In this document: one piece after another, positions 22,305 to 34,703 of the stretch | Layout: every line of letters starts with the position of its first letter | How positions within the stretch are numbered: the first letter of the stretch is position 1 | Assembly (NCBI GenBank): GCA_905220665.1 | Contig: CAJNAR010000181.1 | Coordinates: 1 to 64,000 of the forward strand | Source: Albugo candida | Lineage: Eukaryota; Oomycota; Peronosporomycetes; Albuginales; Albuginaceae | Direction: 5' to 3' | Length of the DNA: 64,000 bases | Position numbers and translations under genes: made by a program | The notes under the pieces: generated by a model | Databases searched by the model: none | Seen by the model: only the letters and a program-made list of their open reading frames with translations | What the model was told of the DNA's origin: nothing

Positions 22305-25300
22305 ATGAAGACGACATCAGCGACACAGATTCAGGTCGCAATCCTGTTTTCCTCTCTCTTTGCTGGATCCAAAATCATTTTCTCTACAGATTATTATCAG
22401 ATCTCTTATGAGCTTCTAACAAGTGTCATTCGAGGACAAATAACGGCTTTAGACGTCGTTAAAGTGCTAAAAGACATTGATTTTGTACGAACGCTGTGGA
22501 GGTCGCAATCAATAGAACCAGCTAAACCTTCAATTCTCTATCTAGTCAACGCACCATCGAGCCTGTCAAGTCTTTCTCGACATTATTTGGGTCGTTAGTG
22601 AGTAGAAAATGGTCATTCTTTAGAGTGTTCCTAATCGCATCTTCAGGCAACGAAATCGAATTGAATGAGCGTGGACACGATCGATATACGTCGCGTGAAT
22701 GGCAATTTCTCAGCAGTTTTGTTAAAGCCGTTTCGGTAGAAAAGAAATGCGTTTGTGTTGACAGCTGCCAACTTTTATGATTTAGGAACACGAACTTGTA
22801 CCTGCACTTGAATTGAAATCGAGCCTGGAAAATGATCTGCTGTATCATGCGGGTCTTATCAAAGATCAGCAGTCACAACACAAGAAAATGCTTCGGATCA
22901 ATACGAAAACTTTGTATGCGTTCGTTGTGGCTCGAAGGTCGATCGCTGATATGTTTTATGTAGCTATACGCAGATGAAATACAATTTACTGAGAGAAGAA
23001 AGCGAAGGATTTGCCAAAGTGCTTTGTATTTTGTACGCAAACGTAAGTTTGGAGAATTTGGACGCTATTAAAACCGATATATTTGCGCTAATCGGATACT
23101 TTCACTTGGATGCTAACCGCGTCCTTGATTTGGTTCTTGACGCTTTCGAAAAACAACCAAGAAATATGGCATACTCCGAGTTGTTACGAGGCTACAAAAG
23201 GCAGAGTATTCTACATATTATTGGGTTCAAATTTCAATTCTACAAGCGGGAAGCCAGTGAAGAAAACATCACGCCAACGTCGCTGTACACCCTTGCAGCG
23301 ACGCTGATACGAGAAAAGCTGATTGACGTTGATGAGCTGATTGTGCATTTATCGCCCAGCAAAGATGAGATTGTGAGCTATTTTCTGTCCGAAATGAAGA
23401 AAATCGAACAAACTGCCAAGAATTTTGGTAAAGTGAATCTCTCATCGAAAACTCAAACTGTGACAACGCCTGATGGAAGCACTCAACTTGATGAAACTAT
23501 GCGGAAAACAGCTCATGCGTGTCACCACCACAATCAATTGTACGGATTGCTTGCGAGTATGCTTGAAATCGAGCTCGTTCCCGAGGCTTTGGAAATCATA
23601 CAATGGTTCAGAAATCGAGGTATAAAGCCGCTCATGTTCAAGCCGCTGTGTGAAGGGATTTGCAAACTTCTTCATCGCGTTCTCGATAATCTCTATCGTC
23701 CATTATCGAACCTGCACCTCGGTTTAGTGCTTCCGAATGAGACTGTCGAGCAATCAAACGATATCGAATTCGCTATTAATTCAAAGGAATTCTTATCAGA
23801 AGCTGTTCCGATACTTAAGATTCTCGGCGAGCAATTGTATTGCGACAAATTCTTATTCAATAAAGTGGTTCGAATCACGCGAGTTCAATTGGAACAAGTG
23901 GTCTCCACCATGCAAGAAAATGAGACAACAAACGACGATCTCCAAGCACTGAATAGTCTTCTGATTGAGTCTATTTTCCCATCACTTTCATTAGAGACAT
24001 GTGATCCCAGCATCGCGTTCCAAATTTGGGACGTCATCAAAATACTTCCATTCCACGCGAGATATAAAATGTATCAGCAATGGGATGCTACTTACTCGAG
24101 CACTCCAGAAATGCAGCTTGTCCGAGCCAAATGTGTCCAGGAAACCCGTCGAACAATGCGAAGACTCACAGCAGATCAAGCCAAACAATCCAGCAGAAGT
24201 GTCACACACATTGCACATTCCAATCCGATCATTGTATTTCGCACCATTTTGCGCCAAGTTCAGTCGTACGACAATCTGATTCAGCCTGCGATTGAAGCTT
24301 TCAAATTTGTCACGCCTTTGGGGATGGATGTCATATCTTTTGTACTTGTGAGCGAATTATCAAAATCACGACAATCAATGAAGGCTGATGGTACCAATGT
24401 ATCTCTTTGGCTTGCGTCATTAGCGAGTTTCTCGGGAAGTTTCTATCGAAAGTATCCCAATGTCGAATTAGTAGGCCTACTTCAATATCTCATTCAGCGA
24501 CTACAGAATTGGGAATCAGTCGATTTGATCGTTTTGGGTGAATTGCTCGCAAAAATGGGAAGCTGTGGGAATAATGAAGATATTTCTCAAAATCAGTTGG
24601 AAGCCCAAGCCGGAGGTCCAAATCTATGGAACGAACCGCCTGATGCCAAACATATGAATCGAAGAGCTGTTCCAAGACTCCGTGATGCACTTGTGAAACG
24701 CGATTTGGCTCTTCCGCTATGTATACTGATATGTCAAATGCGAGGGAAGATTGAGCTTTCAGAAGATGAGACAAGTGGTCATTTGAAACTCCTTGGTCGA
24801 CTGTACGACACATGTCAACTGACCTTGAATCAATTGCTGCAATTCCTGAATTCAACAGTGGATCCAGCTTCGTATCAGAAGATCTTACCTTCGATCTCGA
24901 CACTAGTGCAGGAGTATAACGTCTCACCTGAACTCGCAATGACAATGTGTAGGCCGGCCATTCGCTTCGATGATCCTGTGTTATGCAAAACGCCTCGATC
25001 GATCCATCTTGCAAATAACACATCGAATACGAATGGAGACGACGAGGGAAGTAAGAGAAGCTGGTTCATGCACTCTCCAACGGTTCTCCAAGATGTGATT
25101 CAAGCATTCTCTGGTGATGAAGCGTTTACTGGCTTGACTGTCGCCTTGTACACTTTGTTTTGGAGTCTCACTCTGTACGATCTCCACATTCCATTCCCCC
25201 AATATGAAACAGAAATTAATCGATTACGCACTTCCATCTCGTCACTATCGAGCCAAAGCACAAGCAACGGATCTGTTCCATTGACAAGCACTGAGCGTAA

Positions 25301-27133
25301 GAAACTGAAAGAGAAAACATCTCAAATGATTGATCGGCTGACAAACGAGCAAAAGGATCAAGTCACACATCGAAAACGCGTTTTGGAGCGATTGGAAGAA
25401 TGCAAAATGCGGTTGTTCTCTTCCGACAATCAAAATCAGGAAGCTGTGAGTCAATTGGTGCAAAGATGTATCATTCCACGTGCGTTATTGTCACCAGAAG
25501 ATGCTTTCTATTGTGCGAAATTTATGGAACGACTCCATTCCATTGATACGCCACAATTTCTATCGCTTCAGTATTACAATTTGGTCAATTTGAAGCTTCC
25601 ATCGATTGTCTTTTGTATCACTGAAAGAGAAGCCGGCAATTTTGGAATTTTTTTAAAAGAGACATTTGTGGTGTTGAATCGTTGGTTCCAGAGCAAAGGC
25701 GCGTATGAGGAGCCTGTGAATGGTCGAATTGGCTTGGGTGTCGATTTACTGGACACGAATGCGTGCTTGAGTCATCGTCAGTATCGTCAAATCTATGCGC
25801 GATGGCATCGAAGCAAGGAACAAGCGTTTGGGAAAGCGCTTTCCAGCAAGGAATACATGCAAATCAGAAACACTTTGATACTTTTGACAAAGATGATTGA
25901 TGTATTCCCAATTTCAAGGGGAACTGCAGACAATATTTTGGCGATCACAGAGGACCTTACAAGTGAGGAGCGAGAAGATATCAAGATTATGGCCAAACGA
26001 TACCGCGCATTGCTATCGAAAAGACGAACTTTGCTGATGGAATATCAATCGTTAGCGCTTCCTGCAGTTCAGAAAAAGAAGACCGATCCTTCTACACCGA
26101 TACAATCCACCACCAACAGTGATTCCGAAGGCTTTAAAGCTGTATCCGAACCCGTCGACGAAAAACAACCACCGAGCTCGAATCGATCCAATTTGGAATC
26201 GGGTGAAATTCGACATGAGAATACAGAGTCCCGATCGAGTCGATCGTCACGTAAACCAACACTCGCGTCCAGATCGAATGATAGCGACCAACAAAGTGAT
26301 CGCAGACGCTCATCGAGTCGTCACGAAGCTGGTGATATTGCTATCTCAGAGACAGACACTTGGAAACGGGATCTATCACAAGAACATTACCATCCGAGTC
26401 GATCGCCACCAAAGACTTTTGTGGTCGAAAAAGAGCAGCGTGAGGCTTTAAAGACACGAAGAGACGATACGTTGGATGCAAATAAACGTCAGCGGACCGA
26501 TATGACAGAAGCAGAGCTTCGACGTCAGCTCACTGAGCGAAAGCAATTGGAGCAGAAAAAAGACCCAAAAGGAATATTGAATGACGTCAATACAATCGAC
26601 GCAAATAACTCCAAAACGAAGGAATCATATGCGGGAAAGAAAATCATCTCTCTTGTGCCTGGAGGCAAAAGGGAGCGCGAGTACTCGAGCGTCCGAAACG
26701 TGCGATCGGATGGCAATGGCTCGGTTCAGACTGGACCATTTCGCGATTCAAATGAAGCCAACAAACGGAAGCGAGAAAGTGTGCTTGCACGTCCTTCCAC
26801 TCAGTCGCCAATACGCGATTCTATGGATCGAGCTGGAAGACCATTGGACGACAAAAAGAAGCGATTTCATTCAAAGCCGCAAAGCAACGGATCGCTTTCT
26901 ATGAATCATCGCGATGACGGGTTGGTTATATCTGTAATTGTGCTATGTACTTTGCACTGATATGTAAGGATGTATATCGTAGGCGATCACTTTATGATAG
27001 TCGAAATGGATCGGATGCGTATCGAGGCTTTGGCAACCGAAAAATCGACCGATTTGAAGGGAATGAACGACCTGTTCATGGCGCTAATCGACGACGTGAT
27101 TTAGATCGACGGGGAGTCGGAAATCGGCGCTGA
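22305..27133 (+). CDS. THOC2: THO complex subunit 2 (about 1.5 thousand residues)
   Basis: The scaffold subunit of the THO/TREX complex, which links transcription to mRNA export. The key evidence is FYTQMKYNLLREESEGFAKVL, created by splicing 22913 to 22964. It is the hallmark THOC2 sequence (LYTQ-KFNLLREESEGYSK). Earlier short exons start at the ATG at 22305. A large exon runs to 26920, and the last exon 26983-27133 ends NRR-stop. The large exon holds the helical repeat body (for example VSFVLVSELSK, LASFSGSFYRKYP and QFLSLQYYNLVNLKL). The C-terminal 300 residues are charged and rich in Arg/Ser/Lys, as in the family, and probably bind RNA. Confidence 0.93.
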
Positions 27134-27515
27134 GAGAAAAGCTTTAAGCAGATCATTTCTTCGTTTCTGGTCCTAATGGCGCTGTAGGGAAGAGCTGTAG
27201 ATACTTGATAAATGAACCCAAAAGTTTGGATTAATCTGAAAAAGCACATGTGTGGTGGCTTCTTTGTATTTACGCGTTGCTGAAGTGAACGAGATGACGA
27301 TATTGGTAGAATGAATGCGGTTGTGATGCCTCAACAAAATATATTTGGGATACAAAGCGATAGTAATTCCAAAGAATTGGGTCACTTTGTATTGCATGGC
27401 GAACAGCGGATAGAGCCCTTTATCTAATTCATAGAGCTTCTTGACCCACGAGCTTTTTTCTGTTTTCACGGATAATGGCAGCCTCCTCCCTGTGTTCAAA
27501 ATGTCACGTAAAGCG
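27134..27515. other. Interval between converging genes, 380 bp
   Basis: A minus-strand frame stays open through much of this interval (27173-27613), but it overlaps the spliced gene at 27516-27822 in another frame and resembles nothing known. I treat it as 3' flank. A spliced gene here cannot be excluded. Confidence 0.35.
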
Positions 27516-27822
27516 TCAAAATGAATGCTGAAATTCGTCAAACCTTGCGAAAACTCGAGAATCGGTCTCTGGCTGATTTGTAATGCCAAGATATAGCAAA
27601 ATTGGCGCACCAAAGATCGCCATGTACGTCGAATATTCCCAACCTTTTCGTTCGAATATGTGTGTTCCCTGCATTCATTGCTGAATTAAAAGACACATAG
27701 ATAGGTAGATTAGAGAAAAGTACATCTTTCGTAATCATTGCTGTCTCTGGCATGGCAATATGACCCATTTTGTGATTGATGGAGAAGTATCGCGTTCCAT
27801 TAAACGCTGAACGCCGCAACAT
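27516..27822 (-). CDS. Small single-helix protein, probably mitochondrial (83 aa)
   Basis: Two exons, 27822-27724 and 27668-27516, both in phase 0. The first exon gives an Arg/Ser/Asn-rich N-terminus with few acidic residues (MLRRSAFNGTRYFSINHK), typical of a mitochondrial targeting sequence. The second gives GWEYSTYMAIFGAPILLYLG, a membrane segment preceded by an aromatic patch. An acidic tail follows. The size and layout match the small accessory subunits of respiratory complexes I and IV, but I cannot name the subunit. The acceptor was chosen because an earlier one at 27681 leads straight into a stop. Confidence 0.6.
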
Positions 27823-27973
27823 TTTGAGCTATCGGTAAAATGTATTATGACAAGTTATTATAAGCCACAGGATACTAATATGCAAGTTTATCACGGTGCA
27901 CTACTGCACATTGCTGCGAGTAGTGTATATCCTGTCGGTATTAATATATTAGCAAAACGCATGTTTATCAGCA

Positions 27974-29187
27974 TCAACGAACCTTGAAGGAAGCGTTTCC
28001 TTTGATCGGATGCACCAAACTTTGATCATTATCAGAGATGCGCAACTCAGCAATATGATAATATATCGGAATGTCAATCAGACTACGACTTTCGTTTCCT
28101 TCGTAACAGAGTACTCCTATCGTATCGTTTTTAAACGGATTACAATGTGGCCGCTCGACTGCGTATTCGCTTATTTCTGATAGAGGTTTTGCCACACCCG
28201 GTAGAAAAGGAAGTAGTTGCTCATAGTGTTCTTTGGCTCTTGAGTGAACGAAAATCTATTCATAAATTCGATTATCCGCATTGCAAAGAGAAGGATACTC
28301 GTTGTACCTGACACGCGATGACGGTCAAAAGCTCATTCCGCATATCAATAGAACGTCGCTTCTCAATAGCATCCAGCTCGCCATTCATTTCCGCTGCCGA
28401 ATTCAAAAGGGAGGCTTCCGCCAAAGCTGCCCGTTGAGATGCTTTTTCGTATTCGTTTGGATATTTCTTTTGACTGCTTGCCGCTCGACTCAAGGACACG
28501 TATTCCATCAGCTACACATTGCAACCGTGTGGTCCTTGTGCGACACAAATCAGAAGTGAAACGGGGCACCTTTTGCTTCAGAAGATGCATTTGATGCTGT
28601 GTGTTTGCTGTTTGTCGTCTCAGCTCATAAATAGGCTGTAAAACTTGACCTGTTTGCATCTGTTGAGCAGGGGCGAAAATCTCGGATTGGAGCGATTGCT
28701 GTACTTCTTCCAGCCTCAATGCTCCTTGTGCAAGGGATCTAAATTGATACATCATTCAAAATCGTTAAATGGATCGTCAAAAATCCGTCTCACTTGATCT
28801 GATCGAAATTCGGATCGGATGAAGTGCCTATGAGCGAATAAATCACTACAGAGCTCAGTGAAGGGAACAAAAAACCCCTACAATCTCTCAGTTGTACTTC
28901 GAAAAAGTGGGAGAATGCATGTGACAAATCAATGGATGCTTTATTGAGTCTTTGAGAAGATTCCTGATAACATTTCATCGAGGTGCTTAGTTTCTCAAGC
29001 GCTTCGCTGTATTGCTGGAACCTACGACCCACTCGGCTCACTTAACGAGTGATAAACGACCTGTAACAAATGACTACCGCTGCGTCCGGTGCATTAACAT
29101 AGAATCGATATCACAATCACTTCCGACGCCCATACTTTGCAAAAATTCATCTTTTATTCTAACAATTGAAGCATATTCTCCCAACTC
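27974..29187 (-). CDS. BAR-domain protein (membrane curvature)
   Basis: A banana-shaped dimer family that binds curved membranes. Splicing of short introns joins RFQQYSEALEKLSTSMK, a first helix, to FFEVQLRDCTSSDPNFDQI, then SLAQGALRLEEVQQSL, LRRQTANTQHQMHLLKQK, and after another intron LMEYVSLSRAASSQKKYPNE with AALAEASLLNSAAEMNGEL. These match the three long helices of ACAP/APPL/endophilin-type BAR domains in order and spacing. A short C-terminal segment follows (EQLLPFLPGVAKPLSEI), ending at 27974. I see no PH, ArfGAP or SH3 domain. The 5' end is unresolved: the frame is open to about 29187 but has no ATG, so a first exon is missing from the model. Confidence 0.72.
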
Positions 29188-29668
29188 AGATTGCAATTAT
29201 ATTCACCATAATGTACCTTTTCGAACTATCTCTAACATTTTTGATCTATATGCCACATGTATCACATGCTGCTATGGATCATAGCATTAGAAGCTTACCC
29301 ATGATGTCATTGTTCTTCGCGTAGGGGGTCACTTGCTTTCAGGCTTTTTATAGGATAGCGAGTTAAATGTGTTAATTGATGCACCGGGAAGCTACCAGAA
29401 AAGATCAAACGCACCACAGAGCATGCACGGCGATCAGAGAATCGATCCTATCGATCCATACAGCTACAAAAATCCTCTAAAATGCTATTTCCCGACTTAC
29501 AAATCCCATATGTGCATACCACGTAATTTCGAATAAATATGGGTTCAACATTGTAAGCGCTCTATTAAAAGACTCACGTTACAGCTTTACACATCGCGAC
29601 GCAAAAGTTGAGCAATACATTTGCCAAGGATCATTTGATCTCTTCATATCGTGCGATAGGACACTGCA
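29188..29668. other. Divergent interval of 480 bp
   Basis: Separates the BAR-domain gene (minus) from the WW/DysF gene (plus). It should contain both promoters and the missing first exon of the BAR gene. No other feature is seen. Confidence 0.4.
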
Positions 29669-32012
29669 ATGATTTCAAGATTACGATTTAATGGTAGCAA
29701 TGCGGCTTCTAATGATAATGGAATGTCCAATAGCTCCACAGCTAAGAGCATTTTCAGTAATATCGGACTCTCAACTATCGGATCAAATTCCACTACCAGT
29801 GCTACCGCAACACCAGAAGCAAAGCAGAGTCCGGATCCGTATTCCGACACGAAATCATACGGAGATTCCATTATTAACGACACTAACGACGAAATAGAGC
29901 TTCCTTTGGGCTGGCGACTCGTTAGTAGTCGACATTCCGGAAGAGAATATTATCTACACATCGCGACAGGACATACGCAGTGGGATCGACCCACTTCCAG
30001 CGAAGCGCCGAAAGGTATGTACAACACGCAAACTGGTGGAAAAAAGACGAAGAAATAGTTTTTTTGTAGTTGCGTCTCAAGTACAGCAACAAAAGCAAAC
30101 AAATGTATTCGGAACCGGAAGTGTTTTCACAAGCGGAGTGTCGAGAATGGGTGCAGGATTGACGTCAATGTTCTCACAAGCAAACACAAAGCTGCAAACA
30201 ACGTTACAGAACAATGTCGGAACTTCCACACGAGTTCCATCTTCGAAGAATTCGCATCCAAGTGATAAAGATACGCAGCTTGTAGCGGAGATATTCGAAT
30301 ACGAACGATTAGATGGGAAAATGTCGAAAATTTCTGACCCGAAACGATATAGTGATCGTCTAGCTATAGGAGATTCAGGATCAGAGACATTTCCGGAAGG
30401 TGATCTTCCTGAAGGCTATGAATGGACGAGTGAATGGGAGATCGATAAGAACTACACATTGGTCGATCGTGATGGTATTTCTGCTGGATAAACAAGTTGA
30501 TGAAAGCTAATGCGTTTTTCAGGATGGACGTATGCGGCTGAATTCAAGGAACTGATCAAGTTATTAGATGATGATGCCAGTCATGCCTCTCGTCATCCTA
30601 CAGATGCTGTTCGTCGTCGAAGGTGGATGCGCTTCCGACAACCGTGTCAGGATCTGATGTCATCGACAGGAGCGCCGATTGAGTCACCACAGGCAGATGG
30701 AACTCCAAGCTCGACGACGTCGTGGTTGAATGAAAGCTCTTCTATCGATAGCAATCTTCAGTCAAATCAATTTCTAAACGCAGATGATGACGATCCATTC
30801 TCTCGTACTGCTCAGAAACAACAAACCGGATTTCGAATGAATATCAAATTCACTCATCGAGGAGGAAAAGATACGACAAAAGATTATCAAAGTATTAGTC
30901 TGTCGGATATCAATTGGCTCGTCAATGAAAGGGACAATACGAAAGCGCCAACAGATGAAATTCTACGCGAAAAAACGGCAAATTTAGAGGTTTGTACAGT
31001 CACAAATGAAGCATCATCTTCTTCATATCGCATTTGTACAAGTAGGAACGCATCAAGGAAGCCACTAATGTGTCTATGCGTCTTGAAAGAGTGTTACGGG
31101 AGCGTTATGACAAAAAAAGCAAAGAAATTGAGATTCAACAGCAGAAACTCAATGAACTCATCGCACAATATCAAAAATGTCGAAGTGAAAACGAAACTTT
31201 GGAAAGCGTAGTCTCTGCACATCGAATCAAAGTCGAGGCGCTACGAAAAGAAGCGGTAAGCAATTTCGATGTGAGACTTTTCCAGTTTTTTCTCACGTGT
31301 GCGCTTTCAGACGGAAAAAGACATTCTTCAAGTGAGTACATAAAAGCGTGTCGCGGAGAAGTACACATTTGACGCCATTTGATGTAGAATGAAGAGCAAC
31401 GAGCCATCAATGCAGAGCTTGAAGCTACCAATCAAGCACTTGAGGAAAAGGCCAAAGCATTAGCCACTGCAAGACTTCGATACAAACGCGATAATAAGGC
31501 GCTACAGGCAGCAGTTGAGGACGCCAAACAACGACTAGAGCAGCAACAACGCGCAAAAATTGATAATGAATCGCAGAATCCAGTTGCTCAGGAAGTTCGA
31601 CGAGAAATTGAAAAGTTGAGGCAGTTGCACACGAAACTCGAAGCCATGAGAGAGCATCGTCTAGCGCTGGAAGAAGAAAGCAAAGCTCTTTTTAATGTTG
31701 TTGTTGAGAAAAAAGCAGATTTGAAATTCAAATCCAAGAAGAAGGTACGCAAGTAAGCGCTATGGGGTTTGCATTCCACTCCCAATGACTCTGATGTAGA
31801 TGGAGGCAGCTTTGAAAGATGTCGAGGAGCAAATCCGAAATCTCAAAAGCGAGCAAGCAGCTCTGGCTAAACGTCTCTCACAGAAAGCAGGGAATGATGA
31901 TATGCGTCAGCTGAATACCAAACGTAATGCAATTAGAAGCGAGCTAGGCGCTCTCAAGGAGCGACGAACCTTGCTACTTGCCGAAAAACGCAAGCTTGAA
32001 AATACTGAGTAA
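29669..32012 (+). CDS. WW + DysF (peroxin/dysferlin) + coiled-coil protein
   Basis: Exon 1 (29669-30014) ends in a WW domain (LPLGWRLVSSRHSGREYYL then HTQWDRP), a proline-motif binder. Exon 2 starts at 30070. A further intron joins EWTSEWEIDKNYTLVDRDG to WTYAAEFKELIKLL and RRRRWMRFRQ, recreating the paired W--DW-ID, DGW-YA and RRR-W pieces of a DysF domain as in Pex23/Pex30-type peroxins and TECPR/ferlins. The C-terminal half, over several exons, is a long coiled coil (RYDKKSKEIEIQQQKLNELI and AELEATNQALEEKAKALA) ending at 32012. No membrane segment is evident, unlike fungal Pex30. A role in membrane or peroxisome biology is inference from DysF. Confidence 0.8.
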
Positions 32013-32037
32013 AGCACATCCAATTATTGTGCTCTGT

Positions 32038-32842
32038 TTAGGTCGATTTTTTGTATTCACTTTTCGATACAACCACATTGTCGTTTTTCAATTCGTACAC
32101 AAACGCCACAGCTTTGGCTCCTTGTACTGCCAGTAACACAAAACTCGGAATTGTCTCTCTACAGCATACCCATAGAATCAAGCAGTCAACTGGATGACGC
32201 TCCACGTACTTGAGCCCTCCTTTCATCGCGCCCGTGATAGAACCCGGGTCAAGATACCATTTTCCTTCCTTTGTATGAATGCTACATCTGAAATGGTGAT
32301 AGAAATGAAAGAAAATATAGCGGTAGACGTACTGATGAGTGTGTCCTGTCACCAGTATGTCGACATTCATCTGACCAAAGAAATGAGTATTACGAGTAGA
32401 AAATTTTGAAAGAACACCTTTCGTTGTACGGCTGATAGAGACATTGGATCGCCCCAAGGAATGATTTGGTGTCCGTGCATCAGTCCAATCCGAAATTGGC
32501 CAATTGTCACAATTTTGGATTCTGAAAAACTCGATTCCTACAGACTTATTATCAGAAACAAAGCTTTTTGTGCTATTAATCCCTTTTACGTCGTCGCAAT
32601 CACCAGAGACGATGTGTATATTCGAAGAGAGCGCTCGCAGTTCATCATACTGATCTTTACATATCATATTTCCAGTGCATAGCACATGCTGAATCTTCCC
32701 GGGAACCTTACATATTGATGTGATGAATGTTGATCTCAGTTTGTAGGACACAATTTACCAACATTTTCTGAAACTTTTCAGGGATTGAAGCCGCTCGATG
32801 CGGTATATGGCTATCGCCCACAACAAGAACTAGCTGGGGCAT
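32038..32842 (-). CDS. VPS29: Retromer subunit VPS29
   Basis: A metallophosphoesterase-fold subunit of the retromer, acting in endosome-to-Golgi recycling with VPS35 and VPS26. Exon 1 (32842-32759) reads [17 protein letters not shown]. The next starts at 32706 with [13 protein letters not shown]. Further short introns give [88 protein letters not shown] and a C-terminal YKK. All the metal-site-like motifs (GDxH, GN, GDCD, HGHQ, GHTH) are in place. It converges with the WW/DysF gene, stop codons 25 bp apart. Confidence 0.95.
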
Positions 32843-32982
32843 ACATATGTAATAATACTCTCAGAGAACTAGCGCAAAGTAACGCAGGAGCACCTCGCCG
32901 AAACCAGAAGCCATTTTGTTAAATAAAACTACAAACTTTCAACGAATTAGATATCTCTATTACATAAACCAGCCAATGATCA

Positions 32983-33974
32983 TCACTTATTAAGAGGAGT
33001 GGGAACGCAATATATCGAATTCGTCGAAGATTCCGTAACATATACAAAAGCTTCATCTCGGCTTCGATATTCAGATCAGTCATTAGCGATAACAAATAAT
33101 AATGCGCTTACCTTAAACACAATCCGGTGATCTCGGGTCCTGGTACCTGTAAAGTGTGCGTTATAGCTCCTCTTTCATTCAATACGCTGATATGCCCCTT
33201 TGTGGCTGTATGCGCAAAGTCATAGTGACCCACAAATATATTCCCTTTTGTATCGCAGATGACACTAGATGGACCCAATCCGCCACCACATTGATAGAAG
33301 ACGCTGGAATGATAAATGTTGCCAGGTGTACGCACCAATCGAAGAATTCGATTCATCATCATTTCAGCGACCAAAAGCACATCATCGTTCACTTTGCTGA
33401 TTGCACAAGGATGGGCTAAACACTCGTATAAAAGTGGACGGAGAGTCTTATCGCCACTCGGACTCGGGCCGATACAGAAAACACTTCCACGTCGATTTTC
33501 CAATGTGGTCTCTCCAAAAGGACCGCTATCGGTGAAGAAAATGGTGCCATCATTAAAAAGGATGATTGAAGAGGGACCGCGAAATGTTTGATCTTCATAG
33601 GATGTCACAAGAACTTCTGGCTGATTACTGGAATCAGACCGAAGAATAGCCGCATGTGCAGCGTCCACAATATGCAATGTACCATTCGCATCAAAACAAG
33701 CTCCGAGAGGTACTCCACCAGTACAAACAATTACCTTGTGTTCCATTTTAGTCTTAGAATACTCCAAGATTTCCCCGGTGCCTGCGGAAATGTAGTGGAT
33801 CCTGTCATTTTGTTGTAGAGGAGAAAGAAATGGGAAACAAATATTCGAGCCAGGACATTTGATAGTCTCCAGTGTCATAACAATTTGGGCGAGCTTTAAA
33901 ACAAGATTATTATTTATGGAGAAATCCGGAAGCGGCGGCTGTTGAAATGCGCTTTTGAGTCTTTCTGCTAGCAA
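32983..33974 (-). CDS. SMP-30/strictosidine-synthase-like beta-propeller
   Basis: The main exon, 33974 to about 33110, encodes repeating blades: GACFDANGTLHIVDAAHAAI, PSSIILFNDGTIFFTDSGPF, GSVFCIGPSPSGDKTL, DVLLVAEMMMNRILRL and SSVICDTKGNIFVGHYD. This is the six-bladed layout of the SMP-30/gluconolactonase and strictosidine-synthase-like group. A donor at LCLR (33109) joins a small last exon giving LCLSRDEAFVYVTE then SIYCVP and a stop at 32983, which completes the final blade. Substrate unknown. The reading frame begins with TTG (33974) and no ATG is in frame upstream, so the start lies in an unresolved first exon. Confidence 0.75.
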
Positions 33975-34128
33975 AAACGGTCGTTGATACGAGTTCCTCG
34001 CGAAATAGCCTTCATACTTGACTCAAAGCCGCGCTTGCTTTGAGGTCTGATGTAACAGCATGAAAATAAACAAATAATTACGCGTTTTGGCGCTAAGGAT
34101 TCATAAATCACAATTGTCTGCGGTCGGT
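33975..34128. promoter_or_regulatory. Divergent promoter of propeller and phosphatase genes
   Basis: About 150 bp between the open end of the minus-strand propeller frame and the ATG of the plus-strand phosphatase. It may also contain the missing first exon of the propeller gene. No clear TATA box. Confidence 0.4.
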
Positions 34129-34703
34129 ATGTCTTATTTTATTCCACCCGTTAATTATGGCATGATCGAAGAGGATTTATATCGTTCGGGGCAACCAAAT
34201 GAATTGAACTTCCCATTCTTGGAGCGTTTGAATTTACGCAAAATAATATATTTAGCAGCGGAAGAACCAAACATTCAATTTCAGAGTTTTGTGGAAGAGC
34301 AAGAGATTGATTTAATTTGCTTGGGAGGAAATGCGCATATGGAAAATCGTCGAAAAGCGTGGGAGCCTTTATCGGAGGAAACAGTGCTGGCAGCTTTACA
34401 GATCATTTTAGATCGTTCGAATTACCCTTTGTATATAACCTGCCATTTGGGCCGTGATCGCACCGGTACATGCTTGATTCTGCCCTTAGGCGCTGAAATG
34501 TAATGCTTCCATTCGTAGGCGCTGTAGTTGGATGCCTCAGGAAGATGCAGCAATGGCATTTATCATTAATTTTTGAAGAATATCGACGATTTGCTGGCAG
34601 TAAAGTGAGACTACAAAATGAGCAATTCATCGAACTGTTTGACACTGATCTCGTAACAATACCAGCAAATCCACCTCGATGGTTGAGAAGAAAACACATA
34701 TAA
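34129..34703 (+). CDS. Siw14/PFA-DSP atypical dual-specificity phosphatase (173 aa)
   Basis: Exons 34129-34465 and 34519-34703 join at the catalytic loop. The sequence opens with FIPPVNYGMIEEDLYRSGQP and FPFLERLNLRKIIYLAAEEP, the family signature. The P-loop is CHLGRDRTG, a CX5R motif with the catalytic Cys and Arg intact. After splicing it continues AVVGCLRKMQQWHLSLIFEE and YRRFAGSK, FIELFD, as in yeast Siw14. Members of this family act on inositol pyrophosphates or phosphoproteins. Which applies here cannot be told. The ATG at 34129 fits the family start; the frame is open further upstream but without ATG. Confidence 0.9.

Noticed and set aside
27173..27613. 146-codon minus-strand ORF overlapping the small mitochondrial-type gene
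   Set aside because: Begins without ATG in a region better explained by the other frame, and resembles nothing known.
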